This document shows positions 24,816 through 33,565 of a stretch of 64,000 nt of DNA, piece by piece. Position numbers and translations under genes: made by a program. Source of the DNA: Pseudonocardia alni (GTDB lineage Bacteria; Actinomycetota; Actinomycetes; Mycobacteriales; Pseudonocardiaceae). Positions within the stretch are counted from its first letter, which is position 1; every line of letters starts with the position of its first letter. Under the pieces are notes generated by a model. It saw only the letters and a list, made by a program, of their open reading frames with translations. It was not told where the DNA came from and ran no database searches. The DNA lies in assembly GCF_002813375.1 (NCBI RefSeq), contig NZ_PHUJ01000003.1, positions 558,001-622,000 of the forward strand, written 5' to 3'.

Positions 24816-24858
24816 CCCCTCACCGGTCGGACCGGCCGCCACCCGGCCGGGTGAGGGG
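24816..24858 (-). promoter_or_regulatory. Leader hairpin that can mask the cbiM ribosome binding site
   Basis: On the mRNA, CCCCTCACC (24858 to 24850) pairs perfectly with GGTGAGGGG (24824 to 24816), and the right arm is the cbiM Shine-Dalgarno sequence. Between the arms are two inner dyads (an ACCCGGCCGGGT palindrome and CCGGT-CCG-ACCGG) that compete with the outer stem. No cobalamin riboswitch core is recognised. It may be a regulatory RNA switch. Confidence 0.45.
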
Positions 24859-24998
24859 ATTCAACGCGACGGCGGTGCTGCCGCAAAGGCCTGGCAGTAG
24901 ATAGGCGACTGCATGTCCCGGATGTCCGGTATCGACCCCGCCGATCGGGGAGTCCGGGATGCCGTCCGTACGGGCGGCGCGCGGTCGGGCGCCCGCGG

Positions 24999-25898
24999 TC
25001 AGCGGGCGTCGGCCGACGCGGCCTCGTCGCGCTCGGCGATCAGCTTGTCGTCCTTGCGGGCGGCGATGCGCGAGACCTTGAACAGCGCCTTGCGCCGGGC
25101 CCGGCCCAGCGGCAGGGCGAGCCGGCCGATCCGCACGTCGATCGGACGGACGTCGAACACCCCGGAGTCGCCCAGCTCGTCGAACAGCAGCTGCTGCTCC
25201 TCGGAGATCTGCTGCTCGAACTCCGAGGAGACCGAGCCGCGAGCGATCCGGAACGCGGCCAGGGTCTCCGGGACGCCGAGGAAGTCGCCGTACTGGAGCA
25301 GGCGCATCCAGAGGTCGAGGTCCATGATGAAGCGCCGCTCCGGGCGCCACCCGCCCGCGGTGACGAACTGCTCGCGACGGAACAGGACATTGCCCGGCTC
25401 GCCGATCGGGTTCGCGCCGTTGCGGATGACCCGACGCGCGACCTCGCTGCCCGAGTGCAGCCCGACCAGGCCGCCGCCGAGGCCGCGGCGCGGGACGATG
25501 ACCCGGCTCTGCTCGTCGATCATGTGCCGGCGCGAGGCCACCACCGACAGCGACGGGTCGTCGCGCATCGGCGGAACCTGCAGCTCCAGGCAGCGCGGGT
25601 GCAGCAGGTCGTCGGCGCAGACGAGCTTCACCAGCGGTGCGCGGCACAGTTCGACGGCGCGGTTCCAGTTGTCGCCCTGCGGCAGGGTCTGCCGGTTGCG
25701 CTCGACCCGGATCCGCGGGTCGCGGAACGAGGTCGCGATCTCCCAGCTCGCGTCGGTGCTGCCGTTCTCCAGCACGACGAGCTCGAAGTCCCGCCAGGTC
25801 TGCTCCAGCACGCTGCGGATGGTCTCGGCGAGATAGGTCTCGCCGTTGTGGACCGGGATGCAGACGGACACGCTGGGCACAAAGCCGCCGGGCCTCAT
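24999..25898 (-). CDS. Family 2 glycosyltransferase
   Basis: A 299-residue GT-A fold glycosyltransferase, GT2 family. The nucleotide-sugar part is SVCIPVHNGETYLAETI (residues 10-26) and LENGSTDAS; ADDLLHP near residue 95 is the DxD-like metal motif, and MDLDLWMRLL corresponds to the acceptor-site ED/W region. No membrane segment is present, so it probably works at the inner face of the membrane. It is transcribed divergently from the glycan operon at 26384. Its donor and acceptor are unknown. Confidence 0.88.
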   Translation of the reverse strand: MRPGGFVPSVSVCIPVHNGETYLAETIRSVLEQTWRDFELVVLENGSTDASWEIATSFRDPRIRVERNRQTLPQGDNWNRAVELCRAPLVKLVCADDLLHPRCLELQVPPMRDDPSLSVVASRRHMIDEQSRVIVPRRGLGGGLVGLHSGSEVARRVIRNGANPIGEPGNVLFRREQFVTAGGWRPERRFIMDLDLWMRLLQYGDFLGVPETLAAFRIARGSVSSEFEQQISEEQQLLFDELGDSGVFDVRPIDVRIGRLALPLGRARRKALFKVSRIAARKDDKLIAERDEAASADAR

Positions 25899-26383
25899 CG
25901 GGTACCTCGCAGGGGTGGAACGGATCGGACGAGCAGGCGGCGACCCACGCTACCCGTCCCGGTCGGCGGGCCGGACGGCGGCGCGGACGAGCGACGTCCG
26001 AAGGGGACCATCGGGACGGAACGGATACGCACCGTGATCACGGCCGGACGTCTCGCCGCTCGCCGCCCGACGATCACCGCTCGTCGGGCGGGGTCCCGGT
26101 GGGCCGGTCCCGCACCGCGGCGGTTCGGACGACGTCCGTAGTATCGGTCGTCGTGTTCGCGTGATCGGTCCACGCCGCGGCGACGGAGTCCGGAGGCCTT
26201 GCGCCGTCCGGGCGACACCCAATGCGGTGCGGGTCACGTAACGCGACCGACGGCGCCGGAGATAAGCCGGATGACCCCCGTTGTGGGGTAACGGATCCGG
26301 TCGATGTCGGCATCGTCGTCACGACCGGACACGCACTGCTCGCCAACCGCGCGCCAGGACCGATCGATTCGGGGGAGAGACCG
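25899..26383. promoter_or_regulatory. 485-base divergent promoter region of two glycosyltransferases
   Basis: No credible gene is seen. It contains a perfect 12-base palindrome CCGTGATCACGG (26032-26043), a hairpin ACCCC-N6-GGGGT (26274-26289) in the probable leader of the right-hand operon, and the ribosome binding site GGGGGAGA for the gene at 26384. I could not match the leader to any known riboswitch. Confidence 0.4.
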
Positions 26384-27523
26384 GTGAACAAGCGCCCTGA
26401 CCACGGACCACGTCGTCCGAACCAACCGAGGGTGTCGGTGATCGTGCCGACCCGCAACGAGGCACGGAACCTCGAGGTGGTCCTGCCGGCCGTCGCGGCC
26501 GTGCGTCCCGCCGTGTACGAGGTGATCGTCGTCGACGGCGACTCCCGGGACGGCACCGTCGAGACCGCACGCCGTGTCCTGCCCGGCGTCCGGATCGTCC
26601 GCCAGACCCGCAAGGGCAAGGGCAACGCGATGGCCTGCGGTTTCGCCGCGGCCACCGGCGACGTCGTCGTCATGTTCGACGCGGACGGCTCGGCCGACCC
26701 GCAGGAGATCCCGCGCTTCGTCGCCGCGCTCGTCGAGGGCGCCGACTTCGCGAAGGGCAGCCGGTTCACCAAGGGGGGCGGCAGCGACGACATCACGTTG
26801 CTCCGCAAGGGTGGCAACGCCGGTCTGAACCTGATCGCGAACACGCTGTTCGGGACCCGCTACAGCGACCTCTGCTACGGCTACAACGCCTTCTGGGCCG
26901 ACATCCTGCCGCTGCTGGAGCTGCCCGCGGTCGACATGCCGCCGCACCCGGACGGCGGGATGTACTGGGGCGACGGGTTCGAGATCGAGACGGTCCTGAA
27001 CTGCCGCGTCGCCGCCGCCGGTCTGTCGATCACCGAGGTCCCCTCGGTGGAGAAGGAGCGGATGTTCGGCGAGACGAACCTGCGCACCTTCGCCGACGGC
27101 ACCCGCGTCCTGCGGACCCTCGCCGCCGAGCGGCGGCGGGCCGGTCGCGACGACCGGCCCGCTGGCCCCGGCACAGCCGGCCCCGGCCCCGCCGCGGTCG
27201 TCCCGCCCGCCGGGCACCCGGCGGTGCCCGCCACCCCGGCCACGGCGCCGGTGCCGCCCGCGGTGCCCGACCGTGCCGTCCCGGCGGCGCAGCCGCAGCG
27301 TCCGGCCCCGCGGCCGCACGCCGACGCACCTCCGCAGCGCCCGCAGCAGCAACCGTCGCGTCCGGCCCCGCAGCCGCAGCCCGGTGCGGGCCGGCCCGCC
27401 CCGCAGCAGCCGGCCCCGTCGCCGGTCGCCCGCGAGCAGCGCCCCGTCGGCTCCGAGCGCGACGGGTCCGCCCGTCCCGAGCGGACCGGTGTGCGGTACG
27501 CATGGGGGGAAGAGGCGTCCTGA
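26384..27523 (+). CDS. Dolichol-phosphate-mannose-synthase-like GT2 with Pro/Gln-rich tail
   Basis: A 379-residue protein. Residues 17-255 are a GT2 domain of the polyprenyl-phosphate glycosyltransferase type: VSVIVPTRNEARNLEVV, VVDGDSRDGT, the metal motif FDADGSADP and the KGSRFTKGG segment. The last ~115 residues are Pro/Ala/Gln/Arg-rich and surely disordered. The start GTG 26384 follows a GGGGGAGA site; upstream in-frame residues do not look coding. It heads a five-gene operon of envelope-glycan membrane proteins and probably loads sugar onto a lipid carrier. Confidence 0.87.
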   Translation: MNKRPDHGPRRPNQPRVSVIVPTRNEARNLEVVLPAVAAVRPAVYEVIVVDGDSRDGTVETARRVLPGVRIVRQTRKGKGNAMACGFAAATGDVVVMFDADGSADPQEIPRFVAALVEGADFAKGSRFTKGGGSDDITLLRKGGNAGLNLIANTLFGTRYSDLCYGYNAFWADILPLLELPAVDMPPHPDGGMYWGDGFEIETVLNCRVAAAGLSITEVPSVEKERMFGETNLRTFADGTRVLRTLAAERRRAGRDDRPAGPGTAGPGPAAVVPPAGHPAVPATPATAPVPPAVPDRAVPAAQPQRPAPRPHADAPPQRPQQQPSRPAPQPQPGAGRPAPQQPAPSPVAREQRPVGSERDGSARPERTGVRYAWGEEAS

Positions 27524-27565
27524 GCGCCCCGGGACCGGATCGGGCCCGGTCCGTGCCCCACCGGC

Positions 27566-27587
27566 CCACGCCCCACGAGGGGCGTGG
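27566..27587 (+). other. Intercistronic hairpin in the glycan operon
   Basis: CCACGCCCC-ACGA-GGGGCGTGG is a perfect nine-base-pair stem with a four-base loop in the 101-base gap between the first and second genes. It could attenuate transcription or set an mRNA processing end. Confidence 0.45.
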
Positions 27588-27624
27588 CGCCGGGAGAACC
27601 ACCAGTGAAGAGGAGTGAGCCGCG

Positions 27625-28002
27625 GTGAGCGTGCAGTCCGCAGCTGAGCTGACCCGCGCGAGGACCGCGCGGCGGTACGTGGCGATCCTGCTCGTCGTCG
27701 CCGGCGTCATCGCCTGCGGCCTGAGCATCGCCGGGATCAGCGGGGGCGCGCTGGGCGAGTTCCGTCTGCTGGTCACCATCGGCTTCCTGCTGCTCGGCCC
27801 CGGCTGGGCCGCCGCGGGCTTCCTGCGCCGCGCGCCCGCCGCGCACGTCTGGCTCCTGACCCTCGGGGTCGGCACCGCCGTCACCCTGATCGGCGGCCAG
27901 CTCATGGTCAGCCTGGGGCTCTGGTACCCGAGCGTCGCCCTGTTCGTCGTCACGCTCCTGTCGGTCCCGTTCCTGCTGCGCCACGCCGTGGTGGCCCAGT
28001 GA
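27625..28002 (+). CDS. Small polytopic membrane protein
   Basis: A 125-residue protein with four hydrophobic helices (about residues 18-38, 48-66, 74-94 and 100-120) and no other motif. I do not recognise its function. It starts at GTG 27625 with an AGGAG sequence about 12 bases upstream. Its place between a lipid-sugar glycosyltransferase and a flippase-like protein suggests a helper role in glycan assembly or export. Confidence 0.75.
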   Translation: MSVQSAAELTRARTARRYVAILLVVAGVIACGLSIAGISGGALGEFRLLVTIGFLLLGPGWAAAGFLRRAPAAHVWLLTLGVGTAVTLIGGQLMVSLGLWYPSVALFVVTLLSVPFLLRHAVVAQ

Positions 28003-28015
28003 GCGGGACCTCCCG

Positions 28016-29572
28016 GTGAGGCCGGTCGGGCCGGCGCGTCCCCGCCCCGCCGCGGGTACGGCCGGTCCCGGCCCCGTCCCCGGACCGCAGGCGGCGGGCG
28101 TCGACCCGGACGCCCCGACCCAGCGTCTCGCCGCCGCCCACGCCCGGGCGCACTCGCGCCGCAACGCCGAGCAGCACACCGAGTACCTCCCGCCGCTGGT
28201 CGGGCTGCGCGGGCCCGGCGAGAACCCGCCGACCCCACCGCCCACCCCACCGCCCGGACCGGGCGGCGGAGACGGCGGCGGTGAGGACGGCGAGCAGGTC
28301 CCGGACCGCAACGGCGGCATCGGCGACGGCATCGCCCTGACCCTGTGCTCGGGCTTCGGCTCGGTCGCCGGGCTGCTCGGCGTGCTGATCGCGACCCGGA
28401 TCATGCCGCAGGCCGAGGTCGGCCGGGCCTCGGAGTTCGTGTCGGCCTTCCAGCTGATCGGCGGCGTCGCCCAGCTGAACCTGGGGCTGGCGTTGCTGCG
28501 CTGGCTCCCCGGGGCCGGCCGCAGGTCGGTCCGGCTCACGTTCGGCTCGCTGCTGCTGATCATGCCGCTGTCCGGGCTGATCGGCCTGATCTACGGCACG
28601 CTCGTGCCCCGGGTCGCGGAGGCCGCGGGTGGCGGATCGTTCGGCTGGGGCCTGGTCGTCCTGGTCCTGACCTGCGCCGGCTGGTGCGTGTTCGTCGTCC
28701 ACGACTTCGTCATGGTCGCCATCGGGCGGCCGTGGGTGGCGGTGTGGCGCAACGGCACCTTCGCCGTGACCCGGATCGTGTTGCTGCTGGCACTGGGCAG
28801 CACGCTCGCCTCCGAGGCGCTGGTGCTGTCCTGGGCGATCCCGGTCGTGCTGTGGATTGCCGCGGGCACCGTGCTGCTCTGGTTCATGGTGCGGCGCTTC
28901 GCCCGCGCCGGTGGGCCGGGCACGCTGCCGTCGCGCCCGGAGATGATCGCGTTCCTGGCGCCGACCGCGCTGGCGCAGTGCGGCAACGCGCTGCTCTACA
29001 ACCAGGTCCCGCTGTTCGCGAACTTCCGGATGGGCAACGAGATCGGCGCGGTCTTCTTCATCTGCTGGCAGGCGGTGACCGTCATCGACCTGGCCGCGAC
29101 GTTCTTCACCAACTCGCTGACCGTGCAGACCGCCCGGGAGCCGCACCGCGCCGAGGAGTTCGCCCGCGTCGCCCGGCGCCGGATGCTCCTGCTGTTCGTC
29201 CCCGCGCTCGGGCTCGGCGCGGCACTGGGCTACCCGGTGCTGTCGCTGCTCGGCGAGGGCTACGCGCCCGGCGCCCCGGCGCTGGCCGTGCTCATGGGCG
29301 GCCTGTTCTTCCGGCTGATCGTCGTGTTCGAGCTCGCCCGCCGCCAGGCCGACGGCGACGGGATGGGCTACGCGAAGATCCAGCTGCTCAACACCGGCCT
29401 GGTCGTGGTCTTCGCCGGTCTGGTCCCGCTGCCGGACCCCGGAACCGCATCGGTCAGCATGACCATGCTGCCGGTCGTCCTCGGCTACGTCGGCGCGCAG
29501 ATCCTCTGCGCACTGGCACTCAGATTCGTCCCGGCGTGGAACCGCCGGAGCACACCGGAGGTGAAGTCGTGA
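28016..29572 (+). CDS. Wzx/MOP-type flippase-like membrane protein with Pro-rich N-terminus
   Basis: A 518-residue protein. The first ~95 residues are Pro/Gly-rich and probably cytoplasmic and disordered (including PPTPPPTPPPGPGG). From about residue 100 there are 12 or so hydrophobic helices with the topology of polysaccharide transporters of the MOP/MurJ-like superfamily (for example IALTLCSGFGSVAGLLGVLI, then a duplicated repeat in the second half). It likely flips a lipid-linked glycan. It starts at GTG 28016, 13 bases after the previous stop, and ends overlapping the next gene (GTGA). Confidence 0.78.
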   Translation: MRPVGPARPRPAAGTAGPGPVPGPQAAGVDPDAPTQRLAAAHARAHSRRNAEQHTEYLPPLVGLRGPGENPPTPPPTPPPGPGGGDGGGEDGEQVPDRNGGIGDGIALTLCSGFGSVAGLLGVLIATRIMPQAEVGRASEFVSAFQLIGGVAQLNLGLALLRWLPGAGRRSVRLTFGSLLLIMPLSGLIGLIYGTLVPRVAEAAGGGSFGWGLVVLVLTCAGWCVFVVHDFVMVAIGRPWVAVWRNGTFAVTRIVLLLALGSTLASEALVLSWAIPVVLWIAAGTVLLWFMVRRFARAGGPGTLPSRPEMIAFLAPTALAQCGNALLYNQVPLFANFRMGNEIGAVFFICWQAVTVIDLAATFFTNSLTVQTAREPHRAEEFARVARRRMLLLFVPALGLGAALGYPVLSLLGEGYAPGAPALAVLMGGLFFRLIVVFELARRQADGDGMGYAKIQLLNTGLVVVFAGLVPLPDPGTASVSMTMLPVVLGYVGAQILCALALRFVPAWNRRSTPEVKS

Positions 29573-31638
29573 CGTCGGAGACCCGCCGGACGGGCGGCCC
29601 CGACCCGTCCACCCGCGGCCACCGCGGCGAGGAGCCCGCCGTCGCGCGGACCCGCGTCGCGGAGGAGAGCGCGAGCGAGCGGACCCAGTTCGTCACGCCG
29701 CCCGGCCCGGACTCGCCGACCACGGCCGTCCGCGGCCCGGTCCCGCGCCCGCCCGGTGACGGCCCGCCGCCGCCCCCGCCGCCCGCACCCGAGACCGCCG
29801 AGCCGCTGTCCCCGCTGTGGGTCTGGGGCGCACCGGTCCTGGCCGTTCTCGCGGTGCTGCTGCTGCCCGTCGCCGCCGCGACGACCGACCTGTCCGACCT
29901 GGGCGGCTGGGGCCTCGCCCCGGCGCTGAGCCCGTTCGCGTGGGTCGCACTGCTGCTCGCCATCGGCGCCTGCCTGCTCGAGCTCTGGTCGCGCCGCCCG
30001 CGCATCCCGATGCTGGGTGCCGCGACGGGTGTGCTGCTGCTGTGCTCGACCGGCCTGCCCTCGGTCGTGCAGCCCCAGGCCCGGTTCACCACCGCCTGGC
30101 TGATCTCCGGGTTCGTCGACGCGGTCGCCAGCAATAACGGCGTCCCGCCCACCGGCGTGGACGCGCGGTTCTACTGGCCCGCGTTCTTCGCCCAGTGGGC
30201 GTGGATCCGCGACGCCGCCGGTGCCGACCAGCTCGACACGATCCTGCGCTGGTACCCGCCCGCGGTCACCGCGGTGTGGGCGATCGGCGTCTACGCCCTG
30301 GCCCGCTCGATGCTCGGGGGCACCCGCGCGCCGTGGGTCGCGGCCTGGCTGTTCATCGGCCTGAACTGGATCGAGCAGGACTATTTCTCCCCGCAGGCGA
30401 CCGCGATCGTGCTGCTGCTGACGGTGCTGACCTTCGCGCTCGGCCCGCTGGCGACCCGCCGCGTCGACAACGCCGGGGTCCCGGGCTGGCCGCGGGCCCA
30501 CCGCGGGGCGCCACCGCTGCCCCGGTGGCGGCGCTGGCTGGTGTCGGCGCTGACCCCGCCGAACACGCCGACGCTGCCCGCCCGGCAGCTGCTGCTGATC
30601 TACTTCTGCGCGGCGCTGTGCGTCATCGCCGTCGCCCCGGCCCACCAGCTGACCCCGTTCGCCATCATCGGCCAGCTGGCCGTGCTGGCCGTCGTCGGCC
30701 GGTTCCGCGGACGCGGGCTGGTGATCGTCGCGATCGCCGCGGTGACGGTGTTCGTGCTGATCGGCGCCCGCGACTTCTGGATGAACCAGATCAGCATGAT
30801 CATCGGTAGCGGCGACGACGGCAGCGCGCTGCAGGCCGGTGTCGCGGACCGCTTCCAGGGCGACACGGGCCAGCTCGTCGGCAAGGGGTTCCGGGTCGTG
30901 ATGACCGGCCTGACCTACGTCCTCGGCTTCGCCGGGGCCTGGGTCTACTGGCGCCGCCGCCGCGACCTCGTGCCGATCCTGCTGGCGATCATCCCCATGG
31001 GGATGGCGGTCGTGCAGAGCTACGGCGGCGAGCTGCTCCTGCGCGTGCTGCTCTACGGCCTGCCGATCCTGTCGATCCTGGCCGTCGACGCGCTGCGGGC
31101 CTTCGCCCGCGTCGACCGCAAGCGCGAACGGCTGCTCGCGGTGGCCATGGTGGTCGTCTTCGGTCTGCTCATCTTCATCCGCGGCGGTAACGAGGCCTAC
31201 ACCGACGTCACCACCGAGGACGTCCAGATGACCCGCAAGGCCTACGCCGAGGCGCCGCCCGGGGCGACGGTGCAGCCGTTGTCGACGGTCGGGCCCTACG
31301 CCCTGGAGGGCGTCGGCGAGAACAACAACATGGCCTCGGGCGGTCAGGGCTGCGCGGTCCTCGCCGCGGACCCGTTCCGCTGCATCGACCAGGTCCAGCC
31401 GCAGACGATCCTGTTCTACCCGGCGATCGAGAAGCAGGGCGTCGTCCTGAACGACCGCGAGCCGGGCTGGACGATCGAGATCCGCAACCAGCTCATCGCG
31501 TCGGGCCAGTACCGCGCGACCTACGAGAGCGGTTTCGACGCGATCCTGGTGCGCAACGAGCCGCTCCCGGCGCCGGGCGTTCCGGCACCGGCGACGGCCC
31601 CGGCCCCGGCGGCCGGTGGGGAGGTGCCGAACCCGTGA
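29569..31638 (+). CDS. Large GT-C-like or polymerase-like membrane protein
   Basis: A 689-residue protein. The first ~80 residues are polar and Pro-rich with a run of prolines (about 60-71), followed by about 12 membrane helices. A long extracytoplasmic loop near residues 180-225 contains GVDARFYWPAFF, and the soluble C-terminal ~150 residues hold YALEGVGENNN. The layout suits a GT-C glycosyltransferase or an O-antigen-type polymerase, but I see no decisive motif. It overlaps its neighbours on both sides by four bases (GTGA), so it is tightly coupled within the operon. Confidence 0.75.
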   Translation: MTSETRRTGGPDPSTRGHRGEEPAVARTRVAEESASERTQFVTPPGPDSPTTAVRGPVPRPPGDGPPPPPPPAPETAEPLSPLWVWGAPVLAVLAVLLLPVAAATTDLSDLGGWGLAPALSPFAWVALLLAIGACLLELWSRRPRIPMLGAATGVLLLCSTGLPSVVQPQARFTTAWLISGFVDAVASNNGVPPTGVDARFYWPAFFAQWAWIRDAAGADQLDTILRWYPPAVTAVWAIGVYALARSMLGGTRAPWVAAWLFIGLNWIEQDYFSPQATAIVLLLTVLTFALGPLATRRVDNAGVPGWPRAHRGAPPLPRWRRWLVSALTPPNTPTLPARQLLLIYFCAALCVIAVAPAHQLTPFAIIGQLAVLAVVGRFRGRGLVIVAIAAVTVFVLIGARDFWMNQISMIIGSGDDGSALQAGVADRFQGDTGQLVGKGFRVVMTGLTYVLGFAGAWVYWRRRRDLVPILLAIIPMGMAVVQSYGGELLLRVLLYGLPILSILAVDALRAFARVDRKRERLLAVAMVVVFGLLIFIRGGNEAYTDVTTEDVQMTRKAYAEAPPGATVQPLSTVGPYALEGVGENNNMASGGQGCAVLAADPFRCIDQVQPQTILFYPAIEKQGVVLNDREPGWTIEIRNQLIASGQYRATYESGFDAILVRNEPLPAPGVPAPATAPAPAAGGEVPNP

Positions 31639-31967
31639 ACGGATTCCTCCTGACCTGGCTCGCGTTCGGTCTGATGCTGGCCGTGTTCGCCGCCCGCGCC
31701 TGGGTGGTGGAGACCAGCCGTGGCCGGTTGGTCACCAGCGGGTCCGCGCAGCGCGGGCTCACCGCGGCCGCCGTCGCCTCGGTGGCGCTGCTGGTCGTGA
31801 TGCTGACCCTCAACGGCGGCGTCGAGCTGGTCGAGCTCGTCTCGGGGGGCCGGGCCGACGTGACCCAGCCCGCCGAGCCGCTGCCCGGGCAGGACCCGGC
31901 GGTGCCGATCCAGCCGCAGGCCCCGGCACCCGCGGCCCCGGCGGCGCCCGCGGCCCCGGCCAACTGA
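31635..31967 (+). CDS. Small membrane protein with Pro/Ala-rich tail
   Basis: A 110-residue protein with two membrane helices (about residues 3-21 and 42-60) and a C-terminal tail dominated by PA repeats (PAPAAPAAPAAPAN). No function is recognised. The GTG at 31635 overlaps the preceding stop, and a strong terminator follows, so it closes the glycan operon. The tail could face either side of the membrane. Confidence 0.72.
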   Translation: MNGFLLTWLAFGLMLAVFAARAWVVETSRGRLVTSGSAQRGLTAAAVASVALLVVMLTLNGGVELVELVSGGRADVTQPAEPLPGQDPAVPIQPQAPAPAAPAAPAAPAN

Positions 31968-31982
31968 CCGACCCGCGACATA

Positions 31983-32018
31983 CGAGGGCCCCGGCGCCGT
32001 ACGGCACCGGGGCCCTCG
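31983..32018. terminator. Bidirectional terminator after the glycan operon
   Basis: CGAGGGCCCCGG (31983-31994) and CCGGGGCCCTCG (32007-32018) form a perfect 12-base-pair stem with a 12-base loop, exactly between convergent genes. Confidence 0.75.
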
Positions 32019-32031
32019 GTCGTGCATGGGG

Positions 32032-33504
32032 TCAGCCGCTGTAGCCGATGGCCACGTACTTGGTCTCCAGGAACTCGTCGATGCCGACGGTGCCGCCCTC
32101 GCGGCCCAGCCCGGACTCCTTGACGCCGCCGAACGGGGCGGCCGGGTTCGACACCAGACCGGTGTTGAGCCCGATCATGCCGCTCTCGAGGTTCTCGGCG
32201 ATGTGCAGCGCCCGGTTCAGGTCGCGCGTGTACACGTAGTTGACCAGGCCGAACTCGGTCGCGTTGGCCGCGGCCAGTGCGTCGTCGGCGCTGTCGACGA
32301 CGGTGATCGGCGCGACCGGGCCGAAGATCTCCTCGTGGTTGAGCCGGGAGTTCACCGGCACGTCGGTGAGCACGGTCGGCGGGTAGAAGTAGCCCGGCCC
32401 GTCCTGGGCCCTCCCTCCGATCGCGACCGAGGCACCGGCGGCGACGGCGTCGGCGACCAGGTCGGTGACCTTGTCCAGGCCCTTCGCGTCGATGAGCGGG
32501 CCCACGTTCACGCCCTCCTCGGTGCCGCGGCCGACCTTGAGCGCGCCCATCCGCTCGGCGAGCTTCGCGGTGAACTCCTCGGCGACGCCGCGCTGGACGT
32601 AGAACCGGTTCGCGGCGGTGCAGGCCTCGCCCATGTTCCGCATCTTGGCGATCATGGCGCCCTCGACGGCGGCGTCGACGTCGGCGTCGTCGAGCACGAT
32701 GAACGAGGCGTTGCCGCCCAGCTCCAGCGACGAGCGCATGACCTTGTCCGAGGCCTGGGACAGCAGCAGCTTCCCGACCGGGGTGGACCCGGTGAACGAC
32801 ATCTTGCGGGCGCGGCCGTCGCGCAGGATCGGCTCCATCACCGCGCCGGCGTCGGTGGCGTTGATGACGTTCAGGGCGCCGTCGGGCAGGCCGGCGTCGG
32901 CCAGCACCTGCGCGAACGCGAGCATGGTCAGCGGCGTCTGCGGCGCGGGCTTGATCACCGAGGCACAGCCGGCGGCGACCGCCGGGGCGATCTTGCGGGT
33001 GCCCATGGCCAGCGGGAAGTTCCACGGGGTCACGAACACGCAGACCCCGACGGGCTGGCGGATGGTGAGGAAGCGGGTCTGGCCGTTCGGGGCGACCTGG
33101 TAGCCGCCGTCGATGCGCACGGCCTCCTCGGAGAACCAGCGCAGGAACTCCGAGGCGTAGACGACCTCGCCCTTGGCCTCGGCGAAGGGCTTGCCCATCT
33201 CCAGGGTCATGAGCAGGGCCAGGTCGTCGATCCGCTCGTGGAGCAGGTCGTAGGCGCGGCGCAGGATCTCGCTGCGCTCCCGCGGCGCCATCGCGGCGAT
33301 CGTGGGCTGCGCGGCGTGCGCGGCGGCGAGGGCGTCCATGCCGTCGGCGGGGGAGGCGTCGGCGACCTCGGTCAGCACCTCTCCGGTGGCCGGGTCCTCC
33401 ACCTTCGCGGTCGCGCCGTTCTCCGCCTTCCGCCATTGGCCGCCGATGAACAGGCCGGTGGGGACGGCATCCAGCACCCTGCGCTCGTCAGCATTGGTGG
33501 TCAT
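32032..33504 (-). CDS. gabD: NAD(P)+-dependent succinate-semialdehyde dehydrogenase
   Basis: A 490-residue aldehyde dehydrogenase of the succinate-semialdehyde type, oxidising succinate semialdehyde to succinate. The catalytic pair is E261 (LELGGNASF) and C295 (MGEACTAANR); PWNFPLAMGTRK and SFTGSTPVGK are the cofactor-binding segments. ATG 33504 gives a standard N-terminus and a -10-like element sits six bases upstream. It is a single gene, so a gabT partner is not next to it; other short-chain semialdehydes are possible substrates. Confidence 0.88.
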   Translation of the reverse strand: MTTNADERRVLDAVPTGLFIGGQWRKAENGATAKVEDPATGEVLTEVADASPADGMDALAAAHAAQPTIAAMAPRERSEILRRAYDLLHERIDDLALLMTLEMGKPFAEAKGEVVYASEFLRWFSEEAVRIDGGYQVAPNGQTRFLTIRQPVGVCVFVTPWNFPLAMGTRKIAPAVAAGCASVIKPAPQTPLTMLAFAQVLADAGLPDGALNVINATDAGAVMEPILRDGRARKMSFTGSTPVGKLLLSQASDKVMRSSLELGGNASFIVLDDADVDAAVEGAMIAKMRNMGEACTAANRFYVQRGVAEEFTAKLAERMGALKVGRGTEEGVNVGPLIDAKGLDKVTDLVADAVAAGASVAIGGRAQDGPGYFYPPTVLTDVPVNSRLNHEEIFGPVAPITVVDSADDALAAANATEFGLVNYVYTRDLNRALHIAENLESGMIGLNTGLVSNPAAPFGGVKESGLGREGGTVGIDEFLETKYVAIGYSG

Positions 33505-33516
33505 GCCCGGAACGTA
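33505..33516 (-). promoter_or_regulatory. Probable -10 element of gabD
   Basis: TACGTT on the minus strand (33516 to 33511) is six bases before the ATG at 33504, without a Shine-Dalgarno sequence; probably leaderless. Confidence 0.45.
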
Positions 33517-33565
33517 CCCCGGTGAGTCGGCCCATAGACACCGGCGGCGCCGGCGGGGCTGGGTC

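Noticed and set aside
24811..24998. Cobalamin or NiCo riboswitch upstream of cbiM
   Set aside because: No GCCACTG/B12-box core or recognisable NiCo junction could be found; fragments such as TTGAATCC or GGACATGCAG are too short. Only the ribosome-binding-site hairpin is reported.
26221..26383. c-di-GMP or c-di-AMP riboswitch in the leader of the glycan operon
   Set aside because: Some short words resemble riboswitch parts, but the conserved cores (for example GCAAAG or GGAGCC contexts) are not present in order.
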